NCBI GenBank assembly: GCA_965243415.1
Contig: OZ251549.1
Span: 992,001-1,056,000, forward strand
DNA from: G965204755 sp965243415
GTDB taxonomy: Bacteria; Acidobacteriota; Vicinamibacteria; Marinacidobacterales; Marinacidobacteraceae
Direction: 5' to 3'
Length of the DNA: 64,000 nucleotides
Below are positions 51,249 to 58,245 of this stretch, in pieces. The notes beneath the pieces are model-generated. The model was given only the letters and a program-made list of their open reading frames with translations, was not told where the DNA came from and made no database searches. The stretch's first letter is position 1. Every line of letters begins with the position of its first letter. Position numbers and translations under genes: made by a program.

Positions 51249-53327
51249 ATGACCGTCACCCCCGCGCCCTCGCGACTCTCTTCCGTCTTCGCAGCCCTCG
51301 GGGCGGCGCTGGCGCTCTCCGGGGCGCTTCTCGTCCCGAACGCCGCCGCCGAGGTCGTCCGCTTCGAGATCGCCGAGCGTTCCGACCTGCTCGACGGACG
51401 CCCCTTCGGGCTCGCCGGCGCGTACGAACGGATCGTCGGCGTCGTCCACTTCGCCTTCGACCCGGAGAACGCGGCGAACCGGATCGTCGCGGACCTCGGT
51501 CTCGCGCCGACGAACGCCGACGGCAAGGTGGAGATGTCCGCGGAGTTCCATCTCCTCCGCCCGAAAGTGATGGCGAAGGGCCGGGGGACGCTGCTCCACG
51601 AAGTGAACAACCGGGGGCGGAAGGGCCTGCTCACCTACTTCAACCTGGCCGCCGGCAGTCTGATGCCGACGACGGAGGCGCACTTCGGCGATGGCTTCCT
51701 GATGCGGCACGGGTTCACCCTGCTCTGGCTCGGCTGGCAGTGGGATGTGCCCGACGACGACCCGCTGCGGATGCGGATGTTCCCGCCGACCGCAGAGAAC
51801 CCGGACGGCTCGGCGATCACCGGCCCGGTGCGCGCCGACTTCTCGGTGCGGACCGAGACCGCGCACCACACCCTCGCCGACCGGAACCATCGGCCGTACC
51901 GGGTGGTGGATCCGGACGATCCGGCCCAGGTGCTGACCGTGCGCCGCCGGGTCGAGGACGAACGCGAAGTCGTCCCGCGCGGGCAGTGGGGTTTCGGGCG
52001 GATCGAGGACGGCGCGGTCGTCGCGGATGACGGGGCCGTGTACTTGGAGGGCGGATTCCAGCCGCACCGGATCTACGAGGTGGTGTACCGCTCGTCGAAC
52101 CCGCCGCTGGTGGGTCTCGGCCCGGCGGGCATCCGCGACCTGGTGAGCGCGCTGCGCCACGACGGCGCGGAGGCGCTCGGCATCGGGCCCGACGACCTGA
52201 CGAACGCGATCGGTTTCGGCATCTCCCAGAGCGGCCGGTTCCTGCGCACCTTCCTCTACTACGGCTTCAACGCCGACGAACGCGGGCGCCGGGTGTTCGA
52301 CGGCGTCCTCTCCGATGTGGCCGGCGGCGGGCGCGGCAGTTTCAACCACCGTTTCGCCCAGGCCTCCCGCGACGCCCACCCCTACCTGAACCAGTTCCAT
52401 CCGACGGACATCTTTCCGTTCACCGACATCGAACAGACCGACCCGGAGACCGGGCGGACGGAGGGTCTGCTGGCCCGCCAGCGCGAGGCGTTCTACCCGC
52501 GGGTCTTCTACACGAACTCTTCCTACGAGTACTGGGGCCGCGCGGCGAGCCTGATCCACACCACCGTGGACGCCGCCGAGGACGCGGTGATCCCCGACCA
52601 TGTCCGCATCTACATGTACGCCGGGACGCAGCACGGCCCGTCGAGATTCCCGCCCTCGGTCACCATCGGCCAGCAGCCGGCGAACCCCAACAACTTCCGT
52701 TGGGGCCAGCGGGCCTTGCTGCTGGCGATGGACGAATGGAGCCGCGGCGGCGCCGAACCGCCCCCGAGCCGGTACCCGAGCGTCGAGGAAGGAACCGCCG
52801 TCGCCGCGAGCGACCTCGACTTCCCGGCGATCCCCGGCGTCGAGACCTCCGACCGCGTCCACTACGCCTACCGCGCCGACTACGGCCCCCGGTTCGCGAC
52901 GGAGGGCATCGTCACGAAGGAACCCCCGGAGATCGGCAGCCGCTTCCCCATCCGCGTCTCCGCGGTGGACGCCGACGGCAACGAGACCTCCGGCATCCGG
53001 TTGCCGGAAGTCGCCGTCCCGCTGGCCACCTACACCGGCTGGAACCTGTTCAACGCCGATGCGGGCCCCCCGGACGAACTCTCCAGCATGGTCGGCTCGT
53101 TCCTCCCCTTCCCCCGCACCGCCGCCGAAGCGAGCGCCGCCGGCGACCCGCGAAAGCCGGTCGCGGAGCGCTACGCCGGCCGCGACGACTACCTCGGCAG
53201 ATTCACCGCCGCCGCCCTGGAACTCATCGAAGCCGGCTACCTCCTCGGCGAAGACCTCCCTGCCCTGACCCGCGAAGCCCTGGCCCGCTGGGACCATGTG
53301 ATGGGAACGGACGCCGCGCGACGCTGA
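51249..53327 (+). CDS. Exported alpha/beta hydrolase-domain protein
   Basis: A 692-residue protein with a signal peptide (residues ~10-35, ALGAALALSGALLVPNAAAE). The nucleophile elbow is GFGISQSGRFLRTFLYYGFN with Ser326. FTNSSYEYW-like YTNSSYEYWGRAASL and MYAGTQHGPSRFP are further blocks of this large alpha/beta hydrolase family, the latter supplying the probable catalytic His. GGAGG sits 10 bases before ATG 51249. Substrate is unknown; hydrolysis of an ester or amide outside the cytoplasm is likely. Confidence 0.85.
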   Translation: MTVTPAPSRLSSVFAALGAALALSGALLVPNAAAEVVRFEIAERSDLLDGRPFGLAGAYERIVGVVHFAFDPENAANRIVADLGLAPTNADGKVEMSAEFHLLRPKVMAKGRGTLLHEVNNRGRKGLLTYFNLAAGSLMPTTEAHFGDGFLMRHGFTLLWLGWQWDVPDDDPLRMRMFPPTAENPDGSAITGPVRADFSVRTETAHHTLADRNHRPYRVVDPDDPAQVLTVRRRVEDEREVVPRGQWGFGRIEDGAVVADDGAVYLEGGFQPHRIYEVVYRSSNPPLVGLGPAGIRDLVSALRHDGAEALGIGPDDLTNAIGFGISQSGRFLRTFLYYGFNADERGRRVFDGVLSDVAGGGRGSFNHRFAQASRDAHPYLNQFHPTDIFPFTDIEQTDPETGRTEGLLARQREAFYPRVFYTNSSYEYWGRAASLIHTTVDAAEDAVIPDHVRIYMYAGTQHGPSRFPPSVTIGQQPANPNNFRWGQRALLLAMDEWSRGGAEPPPSRYPSVEEGTAVAASDLDFPAIPGVETSDRVHYAYRADYGPRFATEGIVTKEPPEIGSRFPIRVSAVDADGNETSGIRLPEVAVPLATYTGWNLFNADAGPPDELSSMVGSFLPFPRTAAEASAAGDPRKPVAERYAGRDDYLGRFTAAALELIEAGYLLGEDLPALTREALARWDHVMGTDAARR

Positions 53328-53371
53328 CCATCCTGCCACCGACTACCTCGACAACACTTTCCTTCGAGATC

Positions 53372-54007
53372 GTGCGCCATCTCCTCATCGGCCCAGTCTC
53401 AGTGGTGGTACTTGCGTCGGTCGGGTTCGGGCAACCACAGGTCTTGAACGTCCACGGAGAATGGACAGTGCACCGAGAAGAGGATCCGATGGTGGATAGG
53501 GTCTACCACCTGACGAGCAAAGGAGTGCCGCCGTTGAAGCCGATGGCCTCACCTCATCACGAGGCATCGATGTCGGTCCGTTTCGAGTGCGGTGACCAAC
53601 ATATGGCCATCGTCATGGTACGCGGCGCGCCCCGGATTGGACCGCTTCAGTGGTGGCCTCGGCCGAGATCGATGGTCTTGCCATACGGAGTAAGGGAACA
53701 GGACGTACTCGATCGGCGCGGACTGCTCAGGGTTCGGTGGGACAAGAAGCCCCCGACCTGGATCGAGACTTTCCATGCAGACAACGGCGTCCTGCTCCTG
53801 TTCCGCGATCCGCTTGAAAGTGGAGACCTCGACCGTGAAGCGCTCCTCGACTTTTTCTCCGATCTCTCTGAACACTCGACGCTGCTCGTCGAGGTCCCGT
53901 GGGCCGACTCGCAATTCCGGAAGTCGCACTTCCGAGTCTCTCTGGACGGTGCTGGCCTAGCCATCGAGGACACTATGCGCCGGTGCCCCGATCTCCAGGG
54001 GAGGTGA
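53372..54007 (+). CDS. VasI-like exported protein
   Basis: A 211-residue protein beginning with a signal peptide (HLLIGPVSVVVLASVGFG) if GTG 53372 is used. FECGDQHMAIVMVRG, VRWDKKPPTWIETFHADN, LLLFRDP, HSTLLVEVPWADSQFRKSHF, VSLDGAGLAIEDTMRRCPDL follow the layout of VasI/IalB-like small periplasmic proteins, with one cysteine in the first block and one at the end for a possible disulfide. Composition is less GC-rich than the flanks. No type VI secretion genes are present, so a general periplasmic role is more likely. Confidence 0.6.
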   Translation: MRHLLIGPVSVVVLASVGFGQPQVLNVHGEWTVHREEDPMVDRVYHLTSKGVPPLKPMASPHHEASMSVRFECGDQHMAIVMVRGAPRIGPLQWWPRPRSMVLPYGVREQDVLDRRGLLRVRWDKKPPTWIETFHADNGVLLLFRDPLESGDLDREALLDFFSDLSEHSTLLVEVPWADSQFRKSHFRVSLDGAGLAIEDTMRRCPDLQGR

Positions 54008-54009
54008 GC

Positions 54010-55083
54010 GTGAACCTGCTCTCGCGCCTCGCCCTCGGTGTGGCCGTCCTGTTCGCGGCGACCGCGTGCGGCGACGGCGGAGAGGCCGACGGGCCGCTCG
54101 TGATCCGTGTCGGGCATGTGGGGTTTCCGGGGTCGCCGTTCGATCACGCCTCGCGGCGGTTCGAGGAACTGGTCGAGCAGCGGTTCCCCGGGCGGGTGGA
54201 CATCCGGGTCTTCGGGGCGAGCCAACTCGGCGAGGACAAGGAGATGCTGGAAGGGCTGCGGCTCGGCACGCTGGAGATGCATGTGCCGTCTTCCGTCCTC
54301 CACTCCGTCGCGCCCGAGTTCGGCCTCTTCGACCTGCCCTTCCTGATCCGGGACCGCGCCCACTTCGAGCGGATCGCCGACGGGGAGATCGGGCGGGAAC
54401 TGGCGCGGATCCTCGAAGAAGAGCACGGCGTCACCCTGCTCGCCTTCTGGGAGAACGGGTTCCGGGTCATCACGAACTCGGTCCGCCCCATCGTTACCCC
54501 GGCCGACCTCGACGGGATCCGCCTGCGCACGCCGAAGGACCCGGAGCGGATGCGCCTCTTCGAGACCCTGGGGGCGAGCCCGGCCTCGATGAGTTTCGGC
54601 GAGGTGTTCACGGCCCTCCGGCAGGGTGTCGTGGACGGGCAGGAGAACCCGTTGGCGCAACTCACCGCCGCCCGATTCCACGAAGTGCAGCGGTACCTGT
54701 CCGTCTCGAACCATGTGTACACGCCGGCGTACCCGCTCGTCCGCACCGCCTGGTTCGAGGCACTCGCGCCGGATCTCCGCGACGGGCTCCGGGAGGCGGC
54801 GGTCGAGACCGGCCGGTTCGCGCGGGAGTTCCTCGCCGGGGAGGACGCCCGGCTGCTCGCGGGTTTCGACGGCGAACCGGAGGTGAACCAGGTGGACCGC
54901 CCGGCCTTCGAAGCGGCGGCGGCGCCGGTGTTCGACCACTACCGGGAGCGGTTCGGCGGCGAGTGGATCGAGACCGCCCGGGCACTCGGTCGGGCGGCGC
55001 CGGACAGCGGGTCGGGTGAGGAACCGGACAGCAGCGACCCGGCCCCGGAACCGCCCCCGTCCCCGCAGTCCCGGGAGCGGTAG
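54010..55083 (+). CDS. dctP: TRAP transporter substrate-binding protein (DctP family)
   Basis: A 357-residue lipoprotein. The lipobox AATAC gives a lipidated Cys near residue 20. DctP blocks are seen: GHVGFPGSPFDHASRRFEEL, GASQLGEDKEMLEGLRLGTL, DLPFLIRDRAHFERI, GIRLRTPKDPERMRLFETLG (with the ligand-binding Arg) and GEVFTALRQGVVDGQENP. The C-terminal 30 residues are a Pro/Ser-rich tail. AGGGGAGG lies before GTG 54010. DctQ and DctM genes follow in the same direction, completing the transporter. The ligand is an organic acid by family, not identifiable further. Confidence 0.93.
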   Translation: MNLLSRLALGVAVLFAATACGDGGEADGPLVIRVGHVGFPGSPFDHASRRFEELVEQRFPGRVDIRVFGASQLGEDKEMLEGLRLGTLEMHVPSSVLHSVAPEFGLFDLPFLIRDRAHFERIADGEIGRELARILEEEHGVTLLAFWENGFRVITNSVRPIVTPADLDGIRLRTPKDPERMRLFETLGASPASMSFGEVFTALRQGVVDGQENPLAQLTAARFHEVQRYLSVSNHVYTPAYPLVRTAWFEALAPDLRDGLREAAVETGRFAREFLAGEDARLLAGFDGEPEVNQVDRPAFEAAAAPVFDHYRERFGGEWIETARALGRAAPDSGSGEEPDSSDPAPEPPPSPQSRER

Positions 55084-55093
55084 GGGCGGGGCG

Positions 55094-55699
55094 GTGGCCG
55101 GGCCGGGTTCGGCGCGAGACGGGGAAGGACGCGTCGCCGCTCCGGGAGTCCCCGCCGGCGGCGGCGGAGCGGGAACGGCATCGAGCGGAGCGTCCCCCGG
55201 CCCCGCCGGCTCCCGCGCGCGGCGGCGTGATCCGCTGGCGCTGGCCTGCTCGGTCCTGCTCGGGGCGATGGCCGCCCTCTGCCTGATCGAGGTCCTCCTG
55301 CGCTACGGCCTCGGCTCGTCCTTCGGCTTCTACGACGAACTCGCCGGGTTCCTCCTCGTCTGGCTGACCTTCCTGGGGTCGGTGCTGGCCCGCCGCGACC
55401 GCGCCCACATCGGCGTCCGCGACCTCGTCGAACGCCTGCCGCGCGGGCCGCGCCTGGCCGCGCAACTCGCCGAACACGGGGCCATGCTCCTGCTGCACCT
55501 GGCGATCGCCTGGTTCGGCGCGGCGCTGGCCCTCCGTTTCGCCTCGGAACGGGCCATCACCATGCCGATCCCGATGGGCCTCTTCTACGCGGTCCTGCCG
55601 CTCTCCGCGCTCCTCACCGCGGCCCTCGAAGTCCGCAGCCTCCTGGCCCTGCTGCGCCGGGCCCGGCCCGAGCCGCCGAGCCCGGAAACGGCCCCCTGA
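55094..55699 (+). CDS. dctQ: TRAP transporter small permease (DctQ family)
   Basis: A 201-residue membrane protein with four predicted helices: LALACSVLLGAMAALCLIEV, FYDELAGFLLVWLTFLGSVL, HGAMLLLHLAIAWFGAALAL and GLFYAVLPLSALLTAALEV. The E-F-x-W-type DctQ signature appears as YDELAGFLLVWLTFLGS...RRDRAHI. The first ~45 residues are an unusual Gly/Ala/Pro leader; the start GTG 55094 is chosen because it follows dctP closely, and a later start is possible. It links dctP with dctM. Confidence 0.88.
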   Translation: MAGPGSARDGEGRVAAPGVPAGGGGAGTASSGASPGPAGSRARRRDPLALACSVLLGAMAALCLIEVLLRYGLGSSFGFYDELAGFLLVWLTFLGSVLARRDRAHIGVRDLVERLPRGPRLAAQLAEHGAMLLLHLAIAWFGAALALRFASERAITMPIPMGLFYAVLPLSALLTAALEVRSLLALLRRARPEPPSPETAP

Positions 55700-55707
55700 C
55701 CCCCGCG

Positions 55708-55875
55708 ATGGAGATCCCGGCAGCGCTCCCGGAGGTCACCGGACCCGCGCCCGCCGCCGCCATCGGCGGGGTGTCCTTCGCCGCCTCGGCGCCCGCCGTC
55801 CGGCTCCCGGCCGGGACGCCCCCGACCGTCGCCCGGCCCCGCCTGCCCCGGCCCGGCCCGGCCGCCGCCCGCTGA
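55708..55875 (+). pseudogene. Relic frame resembling the dctM start
   Basis: CGCGATGGAGATCC at 55704-55717 is repeated at 55881-55894, the true dctM start. The frame from the first copy codes for 55 residues (MEIPAALPEV..., Pro/Ala-rich) without membrane helices and stops ten bases before dctM. It seems to be a decayed partial duplication or an upstream leader peptide; I do not think it codes for a functional protein. Confidence 0.4.
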
Positions 55876-55884
55876 CACCCCGCG

Positions 55885-57168
55885 ATGGAGATCCTGGTCG
55901 CGCTGCTGGCCGCCGCCGGCCTGGTGCTCACCGGCGTCCCCGTCGGCTATGTGCTCATCGCCGCCTCGGTGCTCGCCATCTGGCTGACCACCGGGACGCC
56001 GCTGACCGTCGTGCCGCTGCGCCTCTTCAACGGCGCCGACTCCTTCCCGCTGGTGGCGGTGCCGCTCTTCATCCTGGCCGGGGCGCTCATGAACCGGGCC
56101 GGGATCTCGCAGCGGCTCACCGACTTCGCCGCCGCCCTCGTCGGCTGGATGCGCGCAGGGCTGGCGATGACCACCACCACCAGTTCCATGCTGTTCTCCG
56201 AGATGTCCGGCTCGGCGGTCGCCGACGCCGCCGCCCTCGGCAGCGTGCTCATCCCGGCGATGAAGGAGCGCGGCTACCCGGCCCGCTTCGCGGCGGCGGT
56301 GCTCTCCTCCTCGGCGACGATCGCCATCCTGATCCCGCCCTCGATCCCGATGATCCTCTACGGCGCGGTCGCCGGCGCCTCGGTCGCCCGCCTGTTCCTC
56401 GCCGGGGTCGTCCCCGGGGTGCTCGCCGGGGTGTTCATCATGGCGACCAGCCGGGCCCTGGCGCGCCGGGGCGGCTTCGGGGAGTCGGAGCCGTTCTCCC
56501 GGAAGCGAGTCGCGACCTCCTTCCGGGCCGCCGCCGGGCCGCTGCTCATCCCGGCGGTGATCCTGGGCGGCATCTTCTTCGGCTGGTTCACCGCGACCGA
56601 AGCGGCGGCGGTGGCGGTGCTCCTGGCGCTCCTGCTCGGCGCCGCCGTCTGTCGGAGCGTCCGCCGGGCCGACCTCCGCGAGGCGTTCACCGAGGCTTCC
56701 CGGCAGACGGCGGTGGTCATGATCCTGGTCGCCGGCTCCGCGGTCCTCGGCTGGTACCTGGCGAACCAGCAGGCTCCGGAGCGGCTCGCCGGCTTCGTCC
56801 TCTCCCGGGTCGAATCCCCCTGGGTGGTGGCGCTGGTGCTCGACGGGATCCTGCTGCTCGCCGGGACGATCCTCCACAGCGCCGCGGCGGTGGTCCTGCT
56901 GGTCCCCATCCTGCTGCCGCTCGCCGAATCGGTCGGGATCGGCCCGGTCCACTTCGGGATGATGGTCACCGTCAGCCTCGCCGTCGGCCAGCAGACGCCG
57001 CCGGTGGCCTCGGTGCTCATCACCACCTGCTCGCTGGCGAAGACCTCGATCTCCGAGGTGATGCGGGTCAATGTCTTCTTCATCGGGGCGCTCCTGGCGG
57101 TGCTGGCGCTGGTCACCTTCTGGCCCCAGGCGAGCCTCCTGCTGCCGGACCTCCTGCTCGGCGACTGA
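55885..57168 (+). CDS. dctM: TRAP transporter large permease (DctM family)
   Basis: A 427-residue protein with about 12 transmembrane helices. Family blocks: LTGVPVGYVLIAASVLAIWL, FPLVAVPLFILAGALMNRAG, MLFSEMSGSAVADAAALGSV, ILIPPSIPMILYGAVAGASV, FGWFTATEAAAVAVLLALLL, GQQTPPVASVLITTC. Length is normal. It carries out sodium-coupled import together with DctQ and receives substrate from DctP. It is the last gene of the transporter unit; a 110-base gap with a hairpin separates it from tRNA-Ala. Confidence 0.95.
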   Translation: MEILVALLAAAGLVLTGVPVGYVLIAASVLAIWLTTGTPLTVVPLRLFNGADSFPLVAVPLFILAGALMNRAGISQRLTDFAAALVGWMRAGLAMTTTTSSMLFSEMSGSAVADAAALGSVLIPAMKERGYPARFAAAVLSSSATIAILIPPSIPMILYGAVAGASVARLFLAGVVPGVLAGVFIMATSRALARRGGFGESEPFSRKRVATSFRAAAGPLLIPAVILGGIFFGWFTATEAAAVAVLLALLLGAAVCRSVRRADLREAFTEASRQTAVVMILVAGSAVLGWYLANQQAPERLAGFVLSRVESPWVVALVLDGILLLAGTILHSAAAVVLLVPILLPLAESVGIGPVHFGMMVTVSLAVGQQTPPVASVLITTCSLAKTSISEVMRVNVFFIGALLAVLALVTFWPQASLLLPDLLLGD

Positions 57169-57240
57169 GGGCGCTCCGGCGCGATGGCGGCGGGAGGGCG
57201 CGCCGTGCGATTCCGCCGGAAGTTAGAATCCCCTCCCGGC

Positions 57241-57260
57241 GCAGGACGGCCGCGTCCTGC
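57241..57260 (+). terminator. Hairpin between dctM and tRNA-Ala
   Basis: GCAGGACG pairs with CGTCCTGC around a four-base loop. There is no T-run, so it is not a classical intrinsic terminator. It lies 18 bases before tRNA-Ala and downstream of a TAGAAT box (57224-57229), so it may instead be in the leader of the tRNA transcript. Confidence 0.35.
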
Positions 57261-57278
57261 GGATCCCAAAGCCGGTCT

Positions 57279-57351
57279 GGGGCTGTGGCGCAGTTGGGAG
57301 CGCGCGTGAATGGCATTCACGAGGTCACGGGTTCGATCCCCGTCAGCTCCA
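57279..57351 (+). tRNA. tRNA-Ala (anticodon GGC)
   Basis: The acceptor stem pairs GGGGCTG with CAGCTCC (one G-U pair), the D-arm is GGCGCAGTTGGGAGCGC and the T-arm is CACGGGTTCGATCCCCGT. The anticodon stem-loop CGTGA-ATGGCAT-TCACG gives GGC, reading GCC. Discriminator A; CCA is not encoded. A TAGAAT box at 57224-57229 may be the -10. Confidence 0.95.
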
Positions 57352-57392
57352 CCGGCGGGGCCGGTCCCCGCGGATCGCAGGGAGATCTTCCC

Positions 57393-57490
57393 GGAAGCGC
57401 ATGGGGTCTGGCGGCCTCCGCGGACTTCAAATCCGTTGATTCCGGGTTAGTCCCCGGGATGGTGGGTTCGATTCCCACACGCTTCCGCCA
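57393..57490 (+). tRNA. selC: tRNA-Sec (selenocysteine, anticodon TCA)
   Basis: A 98-base tRNA whose anticodon loop CTTCAAA carries TCA, complementary to UGA. The variable arm is very long (TTCCGGGTTAGTCCCCGGGA region), the D-stem is extended (GGTCTGGCGGCCTCC) and the acceptor pairs GGAAGCG with CGCTTCC; the eighth position is a C/A mismatch. CCA is encoded (57488-57490). These are the features of bacterial tRNA-Sec. SelA, SelB and SelD genes are not in this window, but this gene shows the genome decodes UGA as selenocysteine. Confidence 0.93.
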
Positions 57491-57566
57491 CCGTTCGATT
57501 CGAGCCCGCCGCCCGACCACCTGACAGAACCCGGCCGGCCAAGCGTACGAAGTCGAGCGTACGAAG

Positions 57567-58016
57567 TTGACGGACGAAAGCCCCCCGAAGTACGACCTCG
57601 CCGAGGCCACGGACGCCGTCTTCGAGGCGATCATGAGTCGGGTCGCCCTGTTGCTGCAGCTGCGGGACTTCCCGTCGGGCGAGGACCCCACCCGCTTCCG
57701 GGCGCGATGCGAACTGGGCCGGTTGCTGGACGGGAGTTCGGGGCTTCCCGCGGACTTTCCCATGGAAGATCTCCTCCACATCCATCTGGGGGTGTACCGG
57801 ACCCTGGCGGGCGACGACGGGTTGAAACCGGAGGCGGCGAAGGTGATGACGCTCTGCGCCGAGGCGATCGACCGGGCCCTGGAAAAGGAGAGCCCGGAGG
57901 AATCCCTGTGGAACGACGAAGAGACCCCGCCGATCGACACCGAGTCGTTCGTGAGGATCAGCTTGGAGCCCCTGGGCGACCCGGAACTCCCACTGCCGCC
58001 GAGGCGGTACCACTGA
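57567..58016 (+). CDS. Small hypothetical protein
   Basis: A 149-residue acidic protein with helices (DLAEATDAVFEAIMSRVALL, FRARCELGRLLDG, VYRTLAGDDGLKPEAAKVM) and a proline-rich end. I do not recognise a family; it has no signal peptide or membrane helix. TTG 57567 is the longest start; ATG 57633 is an alternative. A 14-base tandem repeat (AGCGTACGAAGTCG, 57542-57567) lies immediately before the start. It stands alone between tRNA-Sec and the mrfAB pair. The 58017-58245 gap that follows shows nothing. Confidence 0.55.
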   Translation: MTDESPPKYDLAEATDAVFEAIMSRVALLLQLRDFPSGEDPTRFRARCELGRLLDGSSGLPADFPMEDLLHIHLGVYRTLAGDDGLKPEAAKVMTLCAEAIDRALEKESPEESLWNDEETPPIDTESFVRISLEPLGDPELPLPPRRYH

Positions 58017-58245
58017 CGCCGTTTCCGCCCTCGCCCGAGGACGACTCGCCCGGACGCGGCCCGGCGGCGGCGACGACCCGGTTCCCGCCGACCGCCGCCG
58101 GCGCGGCAGCGCGGACGAACGCGCCGGCTCTGTGCCGGAAGCGGTACGGGCGACCCGGGCCCCGCGCGGACCGGCCCCGTGCGAACCGGTCGGGCGCGGC
58201 CCGGGAGCATCGCCCGGTGCCGGCGCTCAGGAGACGATCGGCGCG

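Noticed and set aside
53372..54007. Type VI secretion gene cluster suggested by the VasI-like protein
   Set aside because: No other type VI component lies nearby; neighbours are a hydrolase and a TRAP transporter.
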